From assembly GCF_002811985.1 (NCBI RefSeq), contig NZ_NPDU01000030.1:1-52989 (forward strand): DNA of 52,989 nucleotides. Reading direction: 5' to 3'. The notes beneath the pieces were generated by a model. That model did not search any database, was not told the DNA's origin, and saw nothing but the letters and a program-made list of their open reading frames with translations. Positions within the stretch are counted from its first letter, which is position 1. Every line of letters begins with the position of its first letter. This document shows, piece by piece, positions 1 to 13,705 of this stretch. The DNA is from Leptospira adleri. Its GTDB lineage: Bacteria > Spirochaetota > Leptospiria > Leptospirales > Leptospiraceae. The translations under genes were made by a program, and so were the position numbers.

Positions 1-1
1 G

Positions 2-697
2 AAAATCTTACTTTCCGGAATTCTAGTTTTACTCTTAGGATCCTTGATCCTCTACAGTTATCTCTTTCGGGAAGACATCTCCAAATTCCTAAAAAAGAAA
101 GAAGGCGAAGAAGTCTCGAATAATTCCAAAACCGATCGTGTTATCTTAAGCCCTGAGATGAATACGGAACCTCCGATCTCGCCGAACGATTTGAATACTC
201 TTCCCGCGGAGGAAAAAAATTCTTCGCCTAATAACGATTTTACGGGGATGGAAAAAGAAAAGCCGGCTTCCAAGGAAACCAAAAGTCTCAAAGAAGAATG
301 GCCCGAGGAAAAGAACACGACTTCCGCGTCGAAACCGGAAAAGGAAAAATATCCGGAAGAAAAATGGAATCCTCCGAAGGACGTCGCAGGAGCTTATAAG
401 GACGAAGAACCCAAATCCAAAAAAGAAAGATTCAAGGAAGAGAAAACGGATTGGGAAGACAAAGCGGAAAAGAAACGTTCCGTTAAAAGGAAAAAACATC
501 CTAAAAAACATTCTTCGTTCAAAAACGGAAAAAGAATCCGTTCCTTGGAAACGAGAGTCAATCGGTTGGAAAAAAAATTGGGAATCTCGTCCTCGAAAAA
601 AAAGAATAAAAATACGAAAACATCCTCGAAACGAAGTTTGGAAAAGCGCGTGGAAAAACTCGAAAGGGAAATGAAGAACCTGAAATCCAAAGAATGA
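2..697 (+). CDS. Membrane-anchored Lys/Glu-rich coiled-coil protein, 5' truncated
   Basis: The reading frame is open from base 2, so the start codon lies before the window. The visible part begins with a hydrophobic stretch (KILLSGILVLLGSLILYSYLF), which reads as a signal anchor or transmembrane helix. A long low-complexity segment rich in Lys, Glu, Pro and Ser follows. The C-terminus has two similar short coiled-coil units, SLETRVNRLEKKLG and SLEKRVEKLEREMKNL, separated by a poly-Lys/Ser linker, so the tail looks internally duplicated. I do not recognise a family. The gene stops 1 nt before the next start, so it probably leads or belongs to the operon with the yggS-like gene and proC. Function unknown. 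The TTG at 44 is only an internal candidate start, because the hydrophobic coding stretch continues upstream of it. Confidence 0.72.
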   Translation, partial: KILLSGILVLLLGSLILYSYLFREDISKFLKKKEGEEVSNNSKTDRVILSPEMNTEPPISPNDLNTLPAEEKNSSPNNDFTGMEKEKPASKETKSLKEEWPEEKNTTSASKPEKEKYPEEKWNPPKDVAGAYKDEEPKSKKERFKEEKTDWEDKAEKKRSVKRKKHPKKHSSFKNGKRIRSLETRVNRLEKKLGISSSKKKNKNTKTSSKRSLEKRVEKLEREMKNLKSKE

Positions 698-698
698 T

Positions 699-1367
699 AT
701 GGGGATCCGAGAACGTTATTTTCAAATCCAAGAAGAACTCACAAGGCTTAGACCGGAAAAGCCGCCCATACTCATCGCGGTTTCCAAGTTCCAACCTTTG
801 GAAGCGGTTCGGGAAGCGGTCGACGGAGGAATCGTTCACTTCGGAGAAAATCGAATCCAGGAAGGATTGGAAAAATTCGAAGAGTGGTTGAGCCGAAAAG
901 ATTCACCTTTGGTTTTACATCATATCGGACCGGTGCAGAGCGGAACTCTTAGAAAATTATTCCAGGGTTATTCTTACGCTCACGGAGTAGGAAGTCTTCA
1001 AACCGTGGAAGAACTTTTAAGACGCGCGCAGAAAGAACAAAAAAAAATCCGCTATTTCTTACAGGCAAATCTCACGAACGAAGAAAGCAAACACGGGTTC
1101 GGCGAAAAGGAACTCGTCAAAATTCTTTCCGACAAAAAAAAACTTTCCAACGAGTTTTGTATCTTGGAAGGGATGATGACGATGGGACCGTCCGACGGAG
1201 AACCGAACAGAACGAGAGAAGTTTTTCGAGAACTCGCAAACATACGAAAAGAATATTACCCCGAAGGAAAATTATCCATGGGAATGTCCGGTGATTATAA
1301 AATCGCGATCGAAGAGGGAAGCGATTATGTAAGAATCGGAAGCGCCGTTTTTGGAGAAAGGAATTGA
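699..1367 (+). CDS. YggS/PLPBP family pyridoxal-phosphate homeostasis protein
   Basis: 222 residues, the usual size of the YggS/PROSC family. These cytosolic single-barrel proteins resemble the N-terminal domain of alanine racemase, bind PLP and buffer vitamin B6; no enzymatic reaction is established for them. Visible motifs are ILIAVSKFQP near the N-terminus (the Lys is the expected PLP Schiff-base residue), the HFGENRIQEG segment, HHIGPVQSG, and the C-terminal phosphate-binding region LSMGMSGDYKIAIEEGSDYVRIGSAVFG. Start ATG at 699, 1 nt after the preceding stop. Its stop overlaps the leader of proC, a classic yggS-proC pairing seen in many bacteria. It is probably co-transcribed with proC. 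Confidence 0.93.
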   Translation: MGIRERYFQIQEELTRLRPEKPPILIAVSKFQPLEAVREAVDGGIVHFGENRIQEGLEKFEEWLSRKDSPLVLHHIGPVQSGTLRKLFQGYSYAHGVGSLQTVEELLRRAQKEQKKIRYFLQANLTNEESKHGFGEKELVKILSDKKKLSNEFCILEGMMTMGPSDGEPNRTREVFRELANIRKEYYPEGKLSMGMSGDYKIAIEEGSDYVRIGSAVFGERN

Positions 1368-1369
1368 TT

Positions 1370-2143
1370 ATGAAACATACGATAGGAATCGCAGGATGCG
1401 GAAACATGGGAGGAGCCATTTATCTTTCTCTCAAGAAACGTTATCCGACACAGGTCCTAGGCTACGATCCTTATATGACCTCGAATAAAAAGATAGAACT
1501 CGTATCTTCTTGGGAAGAATTCTCGTCTCGATCCGATCTCATCATAGTCTGCGTGAAACCCGGGAAGGTCGCGGAGCTTCTCAAACAAATCTCCTCTCCT
1601 AAGTCCGTGATTTCGGTCGCGGCGGGAATCGGCACTCAGACGATCCGAAATTCCCTTCCATCCGGATCAAAGGTAGTTCGTATCATGCCGAATCTTCCAT
1701 TGCTCGTAGGAGAAGGGGCGATCGGATACTACGGCGATCACGAGCTCTATGAAACCGTGGAAGAAATCTTTCAGTCGCTCGGACATGCGGTGGCCTTGAG
1801 TTCCGAGTCCCACTTGGACGCGGTGACCGGACTTTCCGGCTCCGGTCCGGCCTACGTTTTTAAATTTATCCAAGCCCTAGCGGAAGGAGGAGTTCTTTCC
1901 GGTCTTGGATATCAGGAAGCTCTGGACTTGAGCATACAAACCGTCATCGGATCCGCGGAACTTCTTCGCAAAGAAAGAAAAAAAGATCCGGAAACACATC
2001 CGGAGGTTTGGAAGAATAAAGTGACCTCGCCGGGAGGAACTACGATCGCCGGACTAGCGGAACTCGAAAAACACGGATTTACCCGCGCGATCTTGGAGGC
2101 GGTTCAGTCCGCGAGCAGACGATCCAAGGAACTCGGAAATTAA
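1370..2143 (+). CDS. proC: Pyrroline-5-carboxylate reductase
   Basis: Catalyses the last step of proline synthesis, NAD(P)H-dependent reduction of 1-pyrroline-5-carboxylate to L-proline, in the cytosol. The N-terminal Rossmann fold shows IGIAGCGNMGGAI. The dimerisation/active-site domain carries VTGLSGSGPAYVF and SPGGTTIAGL, the signature of ProC. At 257 residues it is slightly shorter than the roughly 270 typical of the family. I chose the ATG at 1370. The TTG at 1364 would add only Met-Ile and lies inside the preceding stop region. It follows the yggS-like gene by 2 nt, so translation is probably coupled. Confidence 0.95.
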   Translation: MKHTIGIAGCGNMGGAIYLSLKKRYPTQVLGYDPYMTSNKKIELVSSWEEFSSRSDLIIVCVKPGKVAELLKQISSPKSVISVAAGIGTQTIRNSLPSGSKVVRIMPNLPLLVGEGAIGYYGDHELYETVEEIFQSLGHAVALSSESHLDAVTGLSGSGPAYVFKFIQALAEGGVLSGLGYQEALDLSIQTVIGSAELLRKERKKDPETHPEVWKNKVTSPGGTTIAGLAELEKHGFTRAILEAVQSASRRSKELGN

Positions 2144-2464
<321 letters not shown>

Positions 2465-2660
2465 ATGTAGGTCAGTATTTGAGCTGAACCCTCGAAAGCA
2501 AGAATAAATCGACAAAAAGAATTGATTTTTAAATAAAAATTGGATCTTATATCCTCTGGTATAAGAGATTCGTTTCGAATGAAAAAGAAAGCCGTTCAAA
2601 ACTTCGGCAATAAATTGGAAAAGGCTCCTTTCGTATCTATAGCACCGGAGAACCAACCGT

Positions 2661-3719
2661 TTGATCAGTAAAGAAAATGATCCCCTGATGATAGAGTATC
2701 TCGAAAAGAAAATCTATGATCAAAAGCAATTATTAGAAATCAGCAAGGCTCTTAATTCTACATTAGATTATAAATATCTAATGGATGCAATTCTTAATAT
2801 TTGTCTCGCGCAGTTACAAACCTTACAGGCCGCGATCTATGTCAGCCCGGAAGCGGATTCCGATTTTTTTGAATTGGATCCGAGTTACAAAGGTTTTGAT
2901 CTTTCGGAAAACGAAAAATCATTCCGTATCAAAACGGACGCTGCTCTCATTCAGTTTCTGGAAACGAGAATGAAAGCGATGACCGTAAATCAGATTGAAG
3001 AGAGCATGGGCCGATCCGTAACCGAAATCGATTTCCTCCGTGGAATCGGAGCCGATCTCATCATTCCTCTGAACGCAAAGGGAAAGGTGAACGGTCTTCT
3101 CGTTCTCGGAGAAAAGATGACCATGAACGAGGTTCAGGAAGAGGACCGGGATTTTTTGACTACGCTTTCCACGCTCGCGGGAATCGCCGTAGAGAACTCA
3201 CGTCTCTATGAACTCGCGACCGTCGATATGATGACCGGTCTCAAGGTGCATCACTACTTTCAGACAAAACTCAAAGAAGAGATGGATCGTTGTAGAAAAA
3301 AGAAGTCTCACCTGACTCTTCTTTTTACGGACGTCGACAACTTTAAGAAGTTCAACGATACGCACGGTCACCAAGCGGGAGATCAAGTTCTGATCGAAGT
3401 CGCGAGACAGTTGATTCGGAACGCGGGCAAACACGATACGCCGGCTCGTTACGGCGGGGAAGAATTCTGCCTCGTCATGCCGGGAGCGGATCTCGAAAGA
3501 GGTTACGAAATGGGGGAAAAAATTCGCGCAGCCGTAGAAGCGAGTAGCGTGAAGAATCCGAACGGAGGCCCCGATCTCAAAGTCACTCTTTCCGTAGGTG
3601 TTTCCGAGTTTTGGCCGAAGGACAAAAACAACCGGGATCTGATCGAAAGAGCGGACAAGGCCCTATATATGGCGAAACATTCCGGTAAAAATCGAACCAT
3701 TTGTTATAAAGAAACCTAA
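2661..3719 (+). CDS. GAF-GGDEF protein, probable diguanylate cyclase
   Basis: 352 residues with no membrane segment, so cytosolic. Residues about 25-180 look like a GAF sensor domain (LNSTLDYKYLMDAIL at the start, GLLVLGEKM and GIAVENSRLYE at the end). Residues about 185-350 form a GGDEF domain with metal Asp224 (FTDVDNFKKFND), the GGEEF signature at 265-269 and a C-terminal ADKALYMAKHSGKN. All catalytic features for c-di-GMP synthesis are present. The RxxD inhibitory I-site five residues upstream is degenerate (GKHD), so product feedback is probably missing. Start choice: TTG 2661 has GGAG 10 nt upstream; ATG 2688 is an alternative without a ribosome site. The signal sensed by the GAF domain is unknown. 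Confidence 0.9.
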   Translation: MISKENDPLMIEYLEKKIYDQKQLLEISKALNSTLDYKYLMDAILNICLAQLQTLQAAIYVSPEADSDFFELDPSYKGFDLSENEKSFRIKTDAALIQFLETRMKAMTVNQIEESMGRSVTEIDFLRGIGADLIIPLNAKGKVNGLLVLGEKMTMNEVQEEDRDFLTTLSTLAGIAVENSRLYELATVDMMTGLKVHHYFQTKLKEEMDRCRKKKSHLTLLFTDVDNFKKFNDTHGHQAGDQVLIEVARQLIRNAGKHDTPARYGGEEFCLVMPGADLERGYEMGEKIRAAVEASSVKNPNGGPDLKVTLSVGVSEFWPKDKNNRDLIERADKALYMAKHSGKNRTICYKET

Positions 3720-3761
3720 GAAAACCTTTTTCTTTTTTTCAAATTTGCCGATCAGTACAGC

Positions 3762-3992
3762 ATGGAAAAGAATCTCCTGCTGTACCAAGTTCCTCTCACT
3801 CAAATCGAAGAAAGAGAACTCACAAAACGGATCCAAGACCGAGCGCTCGGGAAAGAAAAATTTGATTTTTCTCCTTATTCGTGTTTCATAGAATACAAAC
3901 CCGCGGACCCGGTCACAGGAATTCAATACAGGGACTGCGTGATCGACTACACACGATGTTCCAATCAGAAATGTATCAAAAAATTGATCTGA
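3762..3992 (+). CDS. Small cysteine-containing protein of unknown function
   Basis: 76 residues, no signal peptide. Four cysteines lie in the C-terminal half (C41, C59, C66, C71), with the pair around TRCSNQKC resembling half of a small metal-binding knuckle; metal binding is only an inference. The reading frame uses ordinary local codons and sits between the GGDEF gene and the aspartic-protease gene. Its 3' end overlaps the next gene's start region by 37 nt if that gene begins at 3956. I do not recognise a family, and the function is unknown. Confidence 0.6.
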   Translation: MEKNLLLYQVPLTQIEERELTKRIQDRALGKEKFDFSPYSCFIEYKPADPVTGIQYRDCVIDYTRCSNQKCIKKLI

Positions 3993-4930
3993 GGTTTTTC
4001 CTTACACTTTTTCTTTTTGCATTTCTTTCCTGTTCCATTCTTCCCTCGAAAACGCAGATCACGGTCGTTTCCGGGGGAATCGAAATCATTCTTCCCTTTA
4101 TTGAAAAACAAGGTTTTCGTTTTATCCAGCTTTCCTTGAGTCCGGAGGAAAAACCCCTTCGATTTTTAGTGGATACGGGTTCCCGATTCTCCTTTTTGGA
4201 CGAGAAGTTTTTCACCGAGCAGGATTCCAAACGAAGAATCGCCGTAACTTATCCCGGAGGGAAAGACGATTCCTATCGAAAGGTTAGGACGATTCAGCTT
4301 TTTTCCAAATCGTATTCCATCTTTAAAAACCTCACGGTTCATTCTCATAACTTTTCCGGAAACTTGGAACTCGACGGGATCATCGGTATGGACGCGCTCT
4401 ATGAGAAAATTCTAATTTTAGAATATCCCACTCAGATCCGTTTTTTGGAAAGCGCAGGCGGAGAAATAACCGAAGCGATGCTTTCTCCCTTTCCGAGTTT
4501 AGCGCAGAATACGGAACCCCTTCGCTTCTTTTCCGGACATCCGGTTTTGGAAATCGAATACGGAACCCAAGAAAAGGCCCTTCTCTTGATGGACACGGGC
4601 GCGGACCTGAGTCTTTTGGAATTGCCGAATCCGATTCCCGGTTTTGTGGAAGAAACTTCTTCGAGTCGTCCGGTTCAGATTCTCAACTTCCAAGGAAAGG
4701 TTTTGAACGTGAGGACGCGTTTTGTTCGTAAACTTTGTATTCTCGCGACGTCCAATTGTGTGAATGATCTCGAAATTCTACCTTCGGGGCTTCCGGTCGA
4801 TTTTGCCGGAGTTTCGACCGGAGTTCGTATCCAAGGAATTCTCGGTGTAAACTGGCTGAACGAGCATAGAATTCTTTTGGACATGAAACGGAGTCTTATA
4901 GGTATAGTAGGGAAAGACGGCGGGAAATAA
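3956..4930 (+). CDS. Lipoprotein with two retropepsin-like aspartic protease lobes
   Basis: 324 residues from ATG 3956 (ATG 3971 is equally possible). The N-terminus FFLTLFLFAFLSC reads as a lipoprotein signal with the modified Cys near residue 26. Two copies of the aspartic-protease signature are visible: VDTGSRFSFL at 72-81 with its partner hydrophobic-hydrophobic-Gly element GIIGMDAL at 141-148, and MDTGADLSLL at 212-221 with GILGVNWL at 294-301. Retropepsin-type enzymes normally supply one DTG per subunit and dimerise. Here one chain appears to carry both halves, like a pepsin. Placement in the periplasm or outer membrane follows from the lipobox. It ends 1 nt before mnmA. Proteolytic activity and substrate are inference. 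Confidence 0.82.
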   Translation: MFQSEMYQKIDLRFFLTLFLFAFLSCSILPSKTQITVVSGGIEIILPFIEKQGFRFIQLSLSPEEKPLRFLVDTGSRFSFLDEKFFTEQDSKRRIAVTYPGGKDDSYRKVRTIQLFSKSYSIFKNLTVHSHNFSGNLELDGIIGMDALYEKILILEYPTQIRFLESAGGEITEAMLSPFPSLAQNTEPLRFFSGHPVLEIEYGTQEKALLLMDTGADLSLLELPNPIPGFVEETSSSRPVQILNFQGKVLNVRTRFVRKLCILATSNCVNDLEILPSGLPVDFAGVSTGVRIQGILGVNWLNEHRILLDMKRSLIGIVGKDGGK

Positions 4931-4931
4931 G

Positions 4932-6065
4932 ATGAGCAAGGGTAAAATCATAGTAGCCATGAGCGGCGGAGTGGACAGCGCCGTGACCGCCGGTCTTCTT
5001 ATGGAAGAAGGCTACGAAGTCATCGGGGTCAATCTCCGGACCTGGGAATACGAAGCCCCCGCCTGCGACACGACCAAAAAATCCTGCTGTTCTCCCGAAG
5101 ACATTCGGGACGCGAGAGATGTGGGTCTTTCTCTCAAGATTCCATTCTACGTCGTGAAGATGGAAAAGGTCTTTCAAGAGAAAGTCATCGATCGTTTTAT
5201 AGACGACTACCAACACGGAAAAACTCCGAACCCCTGTGTGGAATGCAATACCTTCGTAAAGTTCGGCGCCCTCTTCGAAAAAGCAAAGGCGCTCGGGATC
5301 GACAAGATCGCAACAGGTCACTACGCTCGGATCGCACAAAACGGAGATCGTTACGCGATCGCCAACGGTCTCGACATGGGAAAGAATCAGGCTTATTATT
5401 TATACGGACTCTCACAAGAGAATCTCAAAAATGTAATCTTTCCTTTGGGTGAAATGACAAAAACCGAGGTTAGAGAGATCGCAAGAAGAATGGGACTTCC
5501 CGTCGCGGAAAAAGCGGAATCGCAAGAGATCTGTTTTATCCCCGAGAACGACTACAGAAAATTCTTGGAAAAGAAAAACGTGGAATTTACTCCCGGCTTT
5601 TTCAAACTCAGGGACGGAAGAATCATCGGCAAACACAAGGGAAGAGAGAACTTCACGATCGGCCAAAGAAAGGGGCTCGGGATCGCTTGGAAAAATCCGT
5701 TGTATGTCATCGCGATCGAAGATGACGGATCCGTAATCTTAGGAGAAGAGAATGAAACTTATACCGGTTCCTTCTCCGTGATCGACGCCAACTACCAAGG
5801 TTTGGCCCCTCTCGAAGAAGGTGAATCCTTGGAATGTCGAGTGCAAGTCCGTTACAGACACACTCCGATCCTTTGTCGTATCACGAAACGAGGAGAGGAC
5901 TTAGTCGTCGAACCCCTCGAAGACGTAAGAGGTGTGACACCCGGACAATCCGCGGTGTTTTATCCGGTAGATTCCGACTATCTCTTGTTAGGCGGAATCA
6001 TCCGAAAAGGAAGCATTGAAATGCAGATCCGAGAAACGATCCCCGCCGCGGCCCTACAGAATTAA
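4932..6065 (+). CDS. mnmA: tRNA-specific 2-thiouridylase
   Basis: Installs sulfur on U34 of tRNA-Lys/Glu/Gln in the cytosol, using ATP and a persulfide relayed from the cysteine desulfurase system. Visible motifs: PP-loop SGGVDS at 11-16, catalytic C102 in NPCVEC, the persulfide Cys C202 in SQEICFIPENDYRKF, GHYARI, and the C-terminal NFTIGQRKGLGIA barrel motif. 377 residues is standard. ATG start 1 nt after the preceding stop. The pair CCS near residue 52 is an additional local Cys cluster I cannot assign. Confidence 0.97.
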   Translation: MSKGKIIVAMSGGVDSAVTAGLLMEEGYEVIGVNLRTWEYEAPACDTTKKSCCSPEDIRDARDVGLSLKIPFYVVKMEKVFQEKVIDRFIDDYQHGKTPNPCVECNTFVKFGALFEKAKALGIDKIATGHYARIAQNGDRYAIANGLDMGKNQAYYLYGLSQENLKNVIFPLGEMTKTEVREIARRMGLPVAEKAESQEICFIPENDYRKFLEKKNVEFTPGFFKLRDGRIIGKHKGRENFTIGQRKGLGIAWKNPLYVIAIEDDGSVILGEENETYTGSFSVIDANYQGLAPLEEGESLECRVQVRYRHTPILCRITKRGEDLVVEPLEDVRGVTPGQSAVFYPVDSDYLLLGGIIRKGSIEMQIRETIPAAALQN

Positions 6066-6081
6066 ATCAGGAATTTCTTTT

Positions 6082-8364
<2,283 letters not shown>

Positions 8365-8471
8365 GAAAATCGTTTTACTAACCCGGCTTTTCCGATCGAA
8401 TATTCAAACTTACGATCGTCTGTTTATTGAATCCGATACAAAAACGGATTTAGAATCGTAACGAAAGAATC

Positions 8472-9551
<1,080 letters not shown>

Positions 9552-9559
9552 ATTCGATC

Positions 9560-10584
9560 TTGTTTGATTCTTCTCGAAATTTTGAAACGGAAGATAACGT
9601 CGCCGAGTCCTTGCGGATTACGATTCGAGCCGAGGATTCTTCCGTCAGGCTCGATCATTTTCTTTCCAAAAAATTCACTTATCATTCGAGGACCGCTTGG
9701 CAAAAAGAAATTTCCGAAGGAAGAATTCTACTTTCCGGAAAAAAAGCGAAACCTGGGATGATTCTGAAAGAAGGCGACCAAGTCGTTTATCAAATCGAAG
9801 ACAAGTCCGAACCGCCGGTCCGAACCGATTACAAAATCATCTTCGAGGACGAATGGCTTTTGGCCGTGGATAAACCCGGAGATCTTCCCGTTCATCCCGC
9901 CGGAATCTACAGGAAGGGGAATCTTCTCACGCTTTTGCGGGAATCCGGAAAATTCAAAGAATTATACACGATTCACCGTTTGGACCGGGAAACCTCCGGA
10001 GTGATTCTATTCGCAAAAAACGAAAAGGCCGCTTCGAAGCTGAGCGGTTTATTCAGTTCCGGGAATATTCAAAAATTCTACATTACAAAAGTGTGGGGCC
10101 GCGTTCCCGCTTCTTTTTTAGGCTACGGAGTTTTAAAGCCGGACGTGAAATCGAAGATCCGCAAAAAAAGAAAATTTGCGCCGATTGAAGGACAAAGGTT
10201 TATTTCAAAACGGGATCTGCTTTCCCAAACGGTTGCCTCGGAAGAGGAGATCTGTCTTACTTACTTCCGTAAAGTCAAACGGGATCGTGTCGGCGTCGCA
10301 GGTACGGATTCCGAAACGAGTTCGTATGTTCTTTGTAAGCCGATCACGGGAAGAATGCATCAGATCCGAGCCACCCTCTACGGATTGGGTTATCCTTTGT
10401 TAGGCGACAAACTCTACGGAAAAGAGGAAGAAGTATTTTTAGAATTCATAGAAGGTAAGGAGCCGGATCTTGCGCAGAGATTGGGAATGGAAAGACAGGC
10501 ATTGCACGCGTATGCGATTTGTTTTTTACATCCGGAGACGAAACGCAAGATGAAAATCCGATCTCCTTTGCCGGAGGATTTTTT

Positions 10585-10588
<4 letters not shown>
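9560..10588 (+). CDS. RluA family 23S rRNA/tRNA pseudouridine synthase
   Basis: Converts uridine to pseudouridine in RNA. An S4-type RNA-binding region (SVRLDHFLSKKF ... ISEGRILLSGKKAKPG) occupies the N-terminus. The catalytic domain has HRLDRETSGVILFAK (catalytic Asp) and GRMHQIRATLYGLGYPLLGDKLYG. Length about 342 residues, normal for RluA/RluD-type enzymes. The exact RNA target cannot be told from sequence. The frame is open upstream to 9473, but that would overlap the previous gene by 79 nt. TTG 9560 is the first start after it, although no good ribosome site precedes it, so the start is uncertain. Its stop overlaps the GTG of nhaC. Confidence 0.93.
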
Positions 10589-11996
<1,408 letters not shown>

Positions 11997-12000
<4 letters not shown>

Positions 12001-12731
12001 ATCAAAACCTTCAGTATCAAAAAAGTCCCGAAGTTGATCCCGCCTAAAATGAAAAACCACTGAAAACTGGGGGAATATATCGTTTCCAGAATCGCGAAAT
12101 CGATCGTTTTTTTCAGTGCGTTCTGCAAGTCTTCCGAATTCGGATTTTCCTGATCCGGAATCTTCGCGGAAATCTCTTTCAGAAGAGTTTCTACTCTGAG
12201 TTTTTGCGCGAGTTTCGATACGAGTGCGGTCAGCGGGAAGGGCAGGTCGTCTAACTTAGTCAGATAGTAGGGAAGATTTTGGATCCGTTGTGCGATCGAA
12301 AAATTCTTGCCCTTCGTTTCGTCGGCTTCGGCTTTTTTGCGGATCGATTCTTCCAGACGTTCCGAAAGATATTCGCTGATAATTCCTCGATTTTCTCCGA
12401 GGAGTTGATAGAGCGCTTTTGTTACCGCGAATTTTTTTCCGAAAAGAAAATGAAGCCCGGGAAAGACGATTCCAAAACCTAACACGATTAAGGTGACGGG
12501 CCAAAGCTCGATTAAGATGAAAATCAGAGCGATGACAGCTCCGATACCTCCGGCCCTCGCGGCTGGAACTCCGCCCAAATTGGAGGAAAGCGTTTTCATC
12601 TCCGGAAAAAGGAACGCGAGAAGAATCCAGTTTAGGGTGATTCCAACGAGGGTAAAAAGCGCGATGTTGAAAAGACCGGTAAAAGAAGCCTTTGCTGTAG
12701 ATTTAAGAAGGGTAATTTTGTCTATTTTCAT
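11997..12731 (-). CDS. Predicted inner-membrane protein, unknown function
   Basis: 244 residues. Three hydrophobic helices lie in the N-terminal half (around FTGLFNIALFTLVGITLNWILLAFLF, the Ala/Gly-rich GGIGAVIALIFIL, and LIVLGFGIVFPGLHFLFG). A charged, mostly helical cytosolic or periplasmic segment follows, then one C-terminal hydrophobic stretch (WFFILGGINFGTFLILKVLI). The ATG is preceded by AAGGAGAA at a slightly long spacing. I do not recognise the family. Upstream lies the terminator of the small lipoprotein gene, so it is probably transcribed from its own promoter. Confidence 0.72.
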
Positions 12732-12810
12732 ACGGATCTTGTTCTCCTTGCCGATCTGAATGGAATCTCAGAAAAACACCTTCGGATCTCTAAGTCTATA
12801 AATTATTCTA

Positions 12811-12894
12811 AAAAAAAAGGGGCCGGATAACCCAAATGTGAGCAAGAAAAGGGAGACTTTTCAAGTTCAGATCACGTTATCCGGCCTTTTAGGA
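12811..12894 (-). terminator. Rho-independent terminator of the small lipoprotein gene
   Basis: A perfect 11-bp inverted repeat (GGCCGGATAAC 12821-12831 / GTTATCCGGCC 12876-12886) encloses a 44-nt loop. Read on the minus strand, the stem is followed by CCCC and a run of eight T (complement of 12811-12818), as expected of a terminator downstream of the gene at 12934-13419. On the plus strand it is followed by only four T. The unusually long loop could contain internal structure. Confidence 0.78.
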
Positions 12895-12933
12895 AGGAGA
12901 GATGTATTGGTATTTTATAAAATTCTTATACGT

Positions 12934-13419
12934 TTATTTTGCAAATTCCTGGCCGAATTGATCGGAAGCGGAGTTCAGATCGTTCGTCGCTTTAGTCAGG
13001 TTCTGATTGATAGAATTCAAAACGGAATCGATTTGCGCCTCGTTCACCTTGATTCCGTTTTTTTGGCTGAGTCTTAGATCGATAAGACTTTTATAATCGG
13101 ATCCGACTATTTTCTGATACAATTCGATCGAAGCAATTCCCGCGTTTTTTAAAACGTTACTTCCCCTGAAGTCCTTTGTTTTTTTCATTTCTTCGAGGGC
13201 TTTGATCAATTTTCCTTCCCACTGTTTACGAATCGATTCCGCGGCCGCGAAGTCTTCTTTCGACATCGCGTCGTTCATCGCTTCCAAATCTTCACCGGCT
13301 CTGTTAACCGTATCGATGATTTTGTTGTTGTAATCGACCGGATTCTGCATCTCGCAGGAGGAAAGGATAAAAATGCAACAGATAGTTGCAAATACTGTAA
13401 TGTACTTTTTGTTCTTCAT
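12934..13419 (-). CDS. Small helical lipoprotein (LIC11966-like surface protein candidate)
   Basis: 161 residues beginning MKNKKYITVFATICCIFILSSC, a convincing lipoprotein signal (LSSC, Cys at about 22). The mature part is predominantly amphipathic helix, with repeated Asn/Asp-Leu patterns and no Cys, consistent with a helical surface or periplasmic protein. From memory it resembles the leptospiral family named after LIC11966, but I cannot verify that here. Followed by a strong terminator, so monocistronic. Start ATG gives the proper n-region of the signal peptide; no good Shine-Dalgarno is visible. Confidence 0.78.
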   Translation of the reverse strand: MKNKKYITVFATICCIFILSSCEMQNPVDYNNKIIDTVNRAGEDLEAMNDAMSKEDFAAAESIRKQWEGKLIKALEEMKKTKDFRGSNVLKNAGIASIELYQKIVGSDYKSLIDLRLSQKNGIKVNEAQIDSVLNSINQNLTKATNDLNSASDQFGQEFAK

Positions 13420-13705
13420 GGCCCGATGCTTGTTATTCCGTTCTTAAATTCAAGGAAATTAAAGAATGGAGTCTTATCGTTTAATAAAGTACAGCCTTTC
13501 GTTTAAAGAAAAGGAGGGACGAAATCAGTGTGCGAATTTGACGTCTTTGAAACCCGCGAAGTCGGGCAAAAAAATCCGGAAAAGATCCGGGATTTTCGCC
13601 CAAAAGAATTCGGTTTCCTAAGCGGACTAGGGTTTCAAAACCTTAAATTTCCGTTTTTTTCCTTGGAAAAAGGGCAGAAAGCCGATAGTAAAGGTAGAGA
13701 AAGCC
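13420..13705. promoter_or_regulatory. Divergent intergenic region with a GC-rich hairpin
   Basis: 286 nt between two divergently transcribed genes, so it should hold both promoters. An imperfect hairpin lies at about 13564-13601: GGGC / GCCC outer pairs, and AAAATCC / GGATTTT inner pairs around a loop containing GATCC. It would be transcribed in the 5' leader of the plus-strand gene at 13706. I cannot match it to a known riboswitch. A 94-codon plus-strand frame here lacks coding character. Confidence 0.35.

Noticed and set aside
6016..6081. Upstream extension of the ATP-grasp/FMN fusion from TTG 6016
   Set aside because: It would overlap mnmA by 50 nt with Arg/Pro-rich sequence unlike the family. 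TTG 6082 has a ribosome site.
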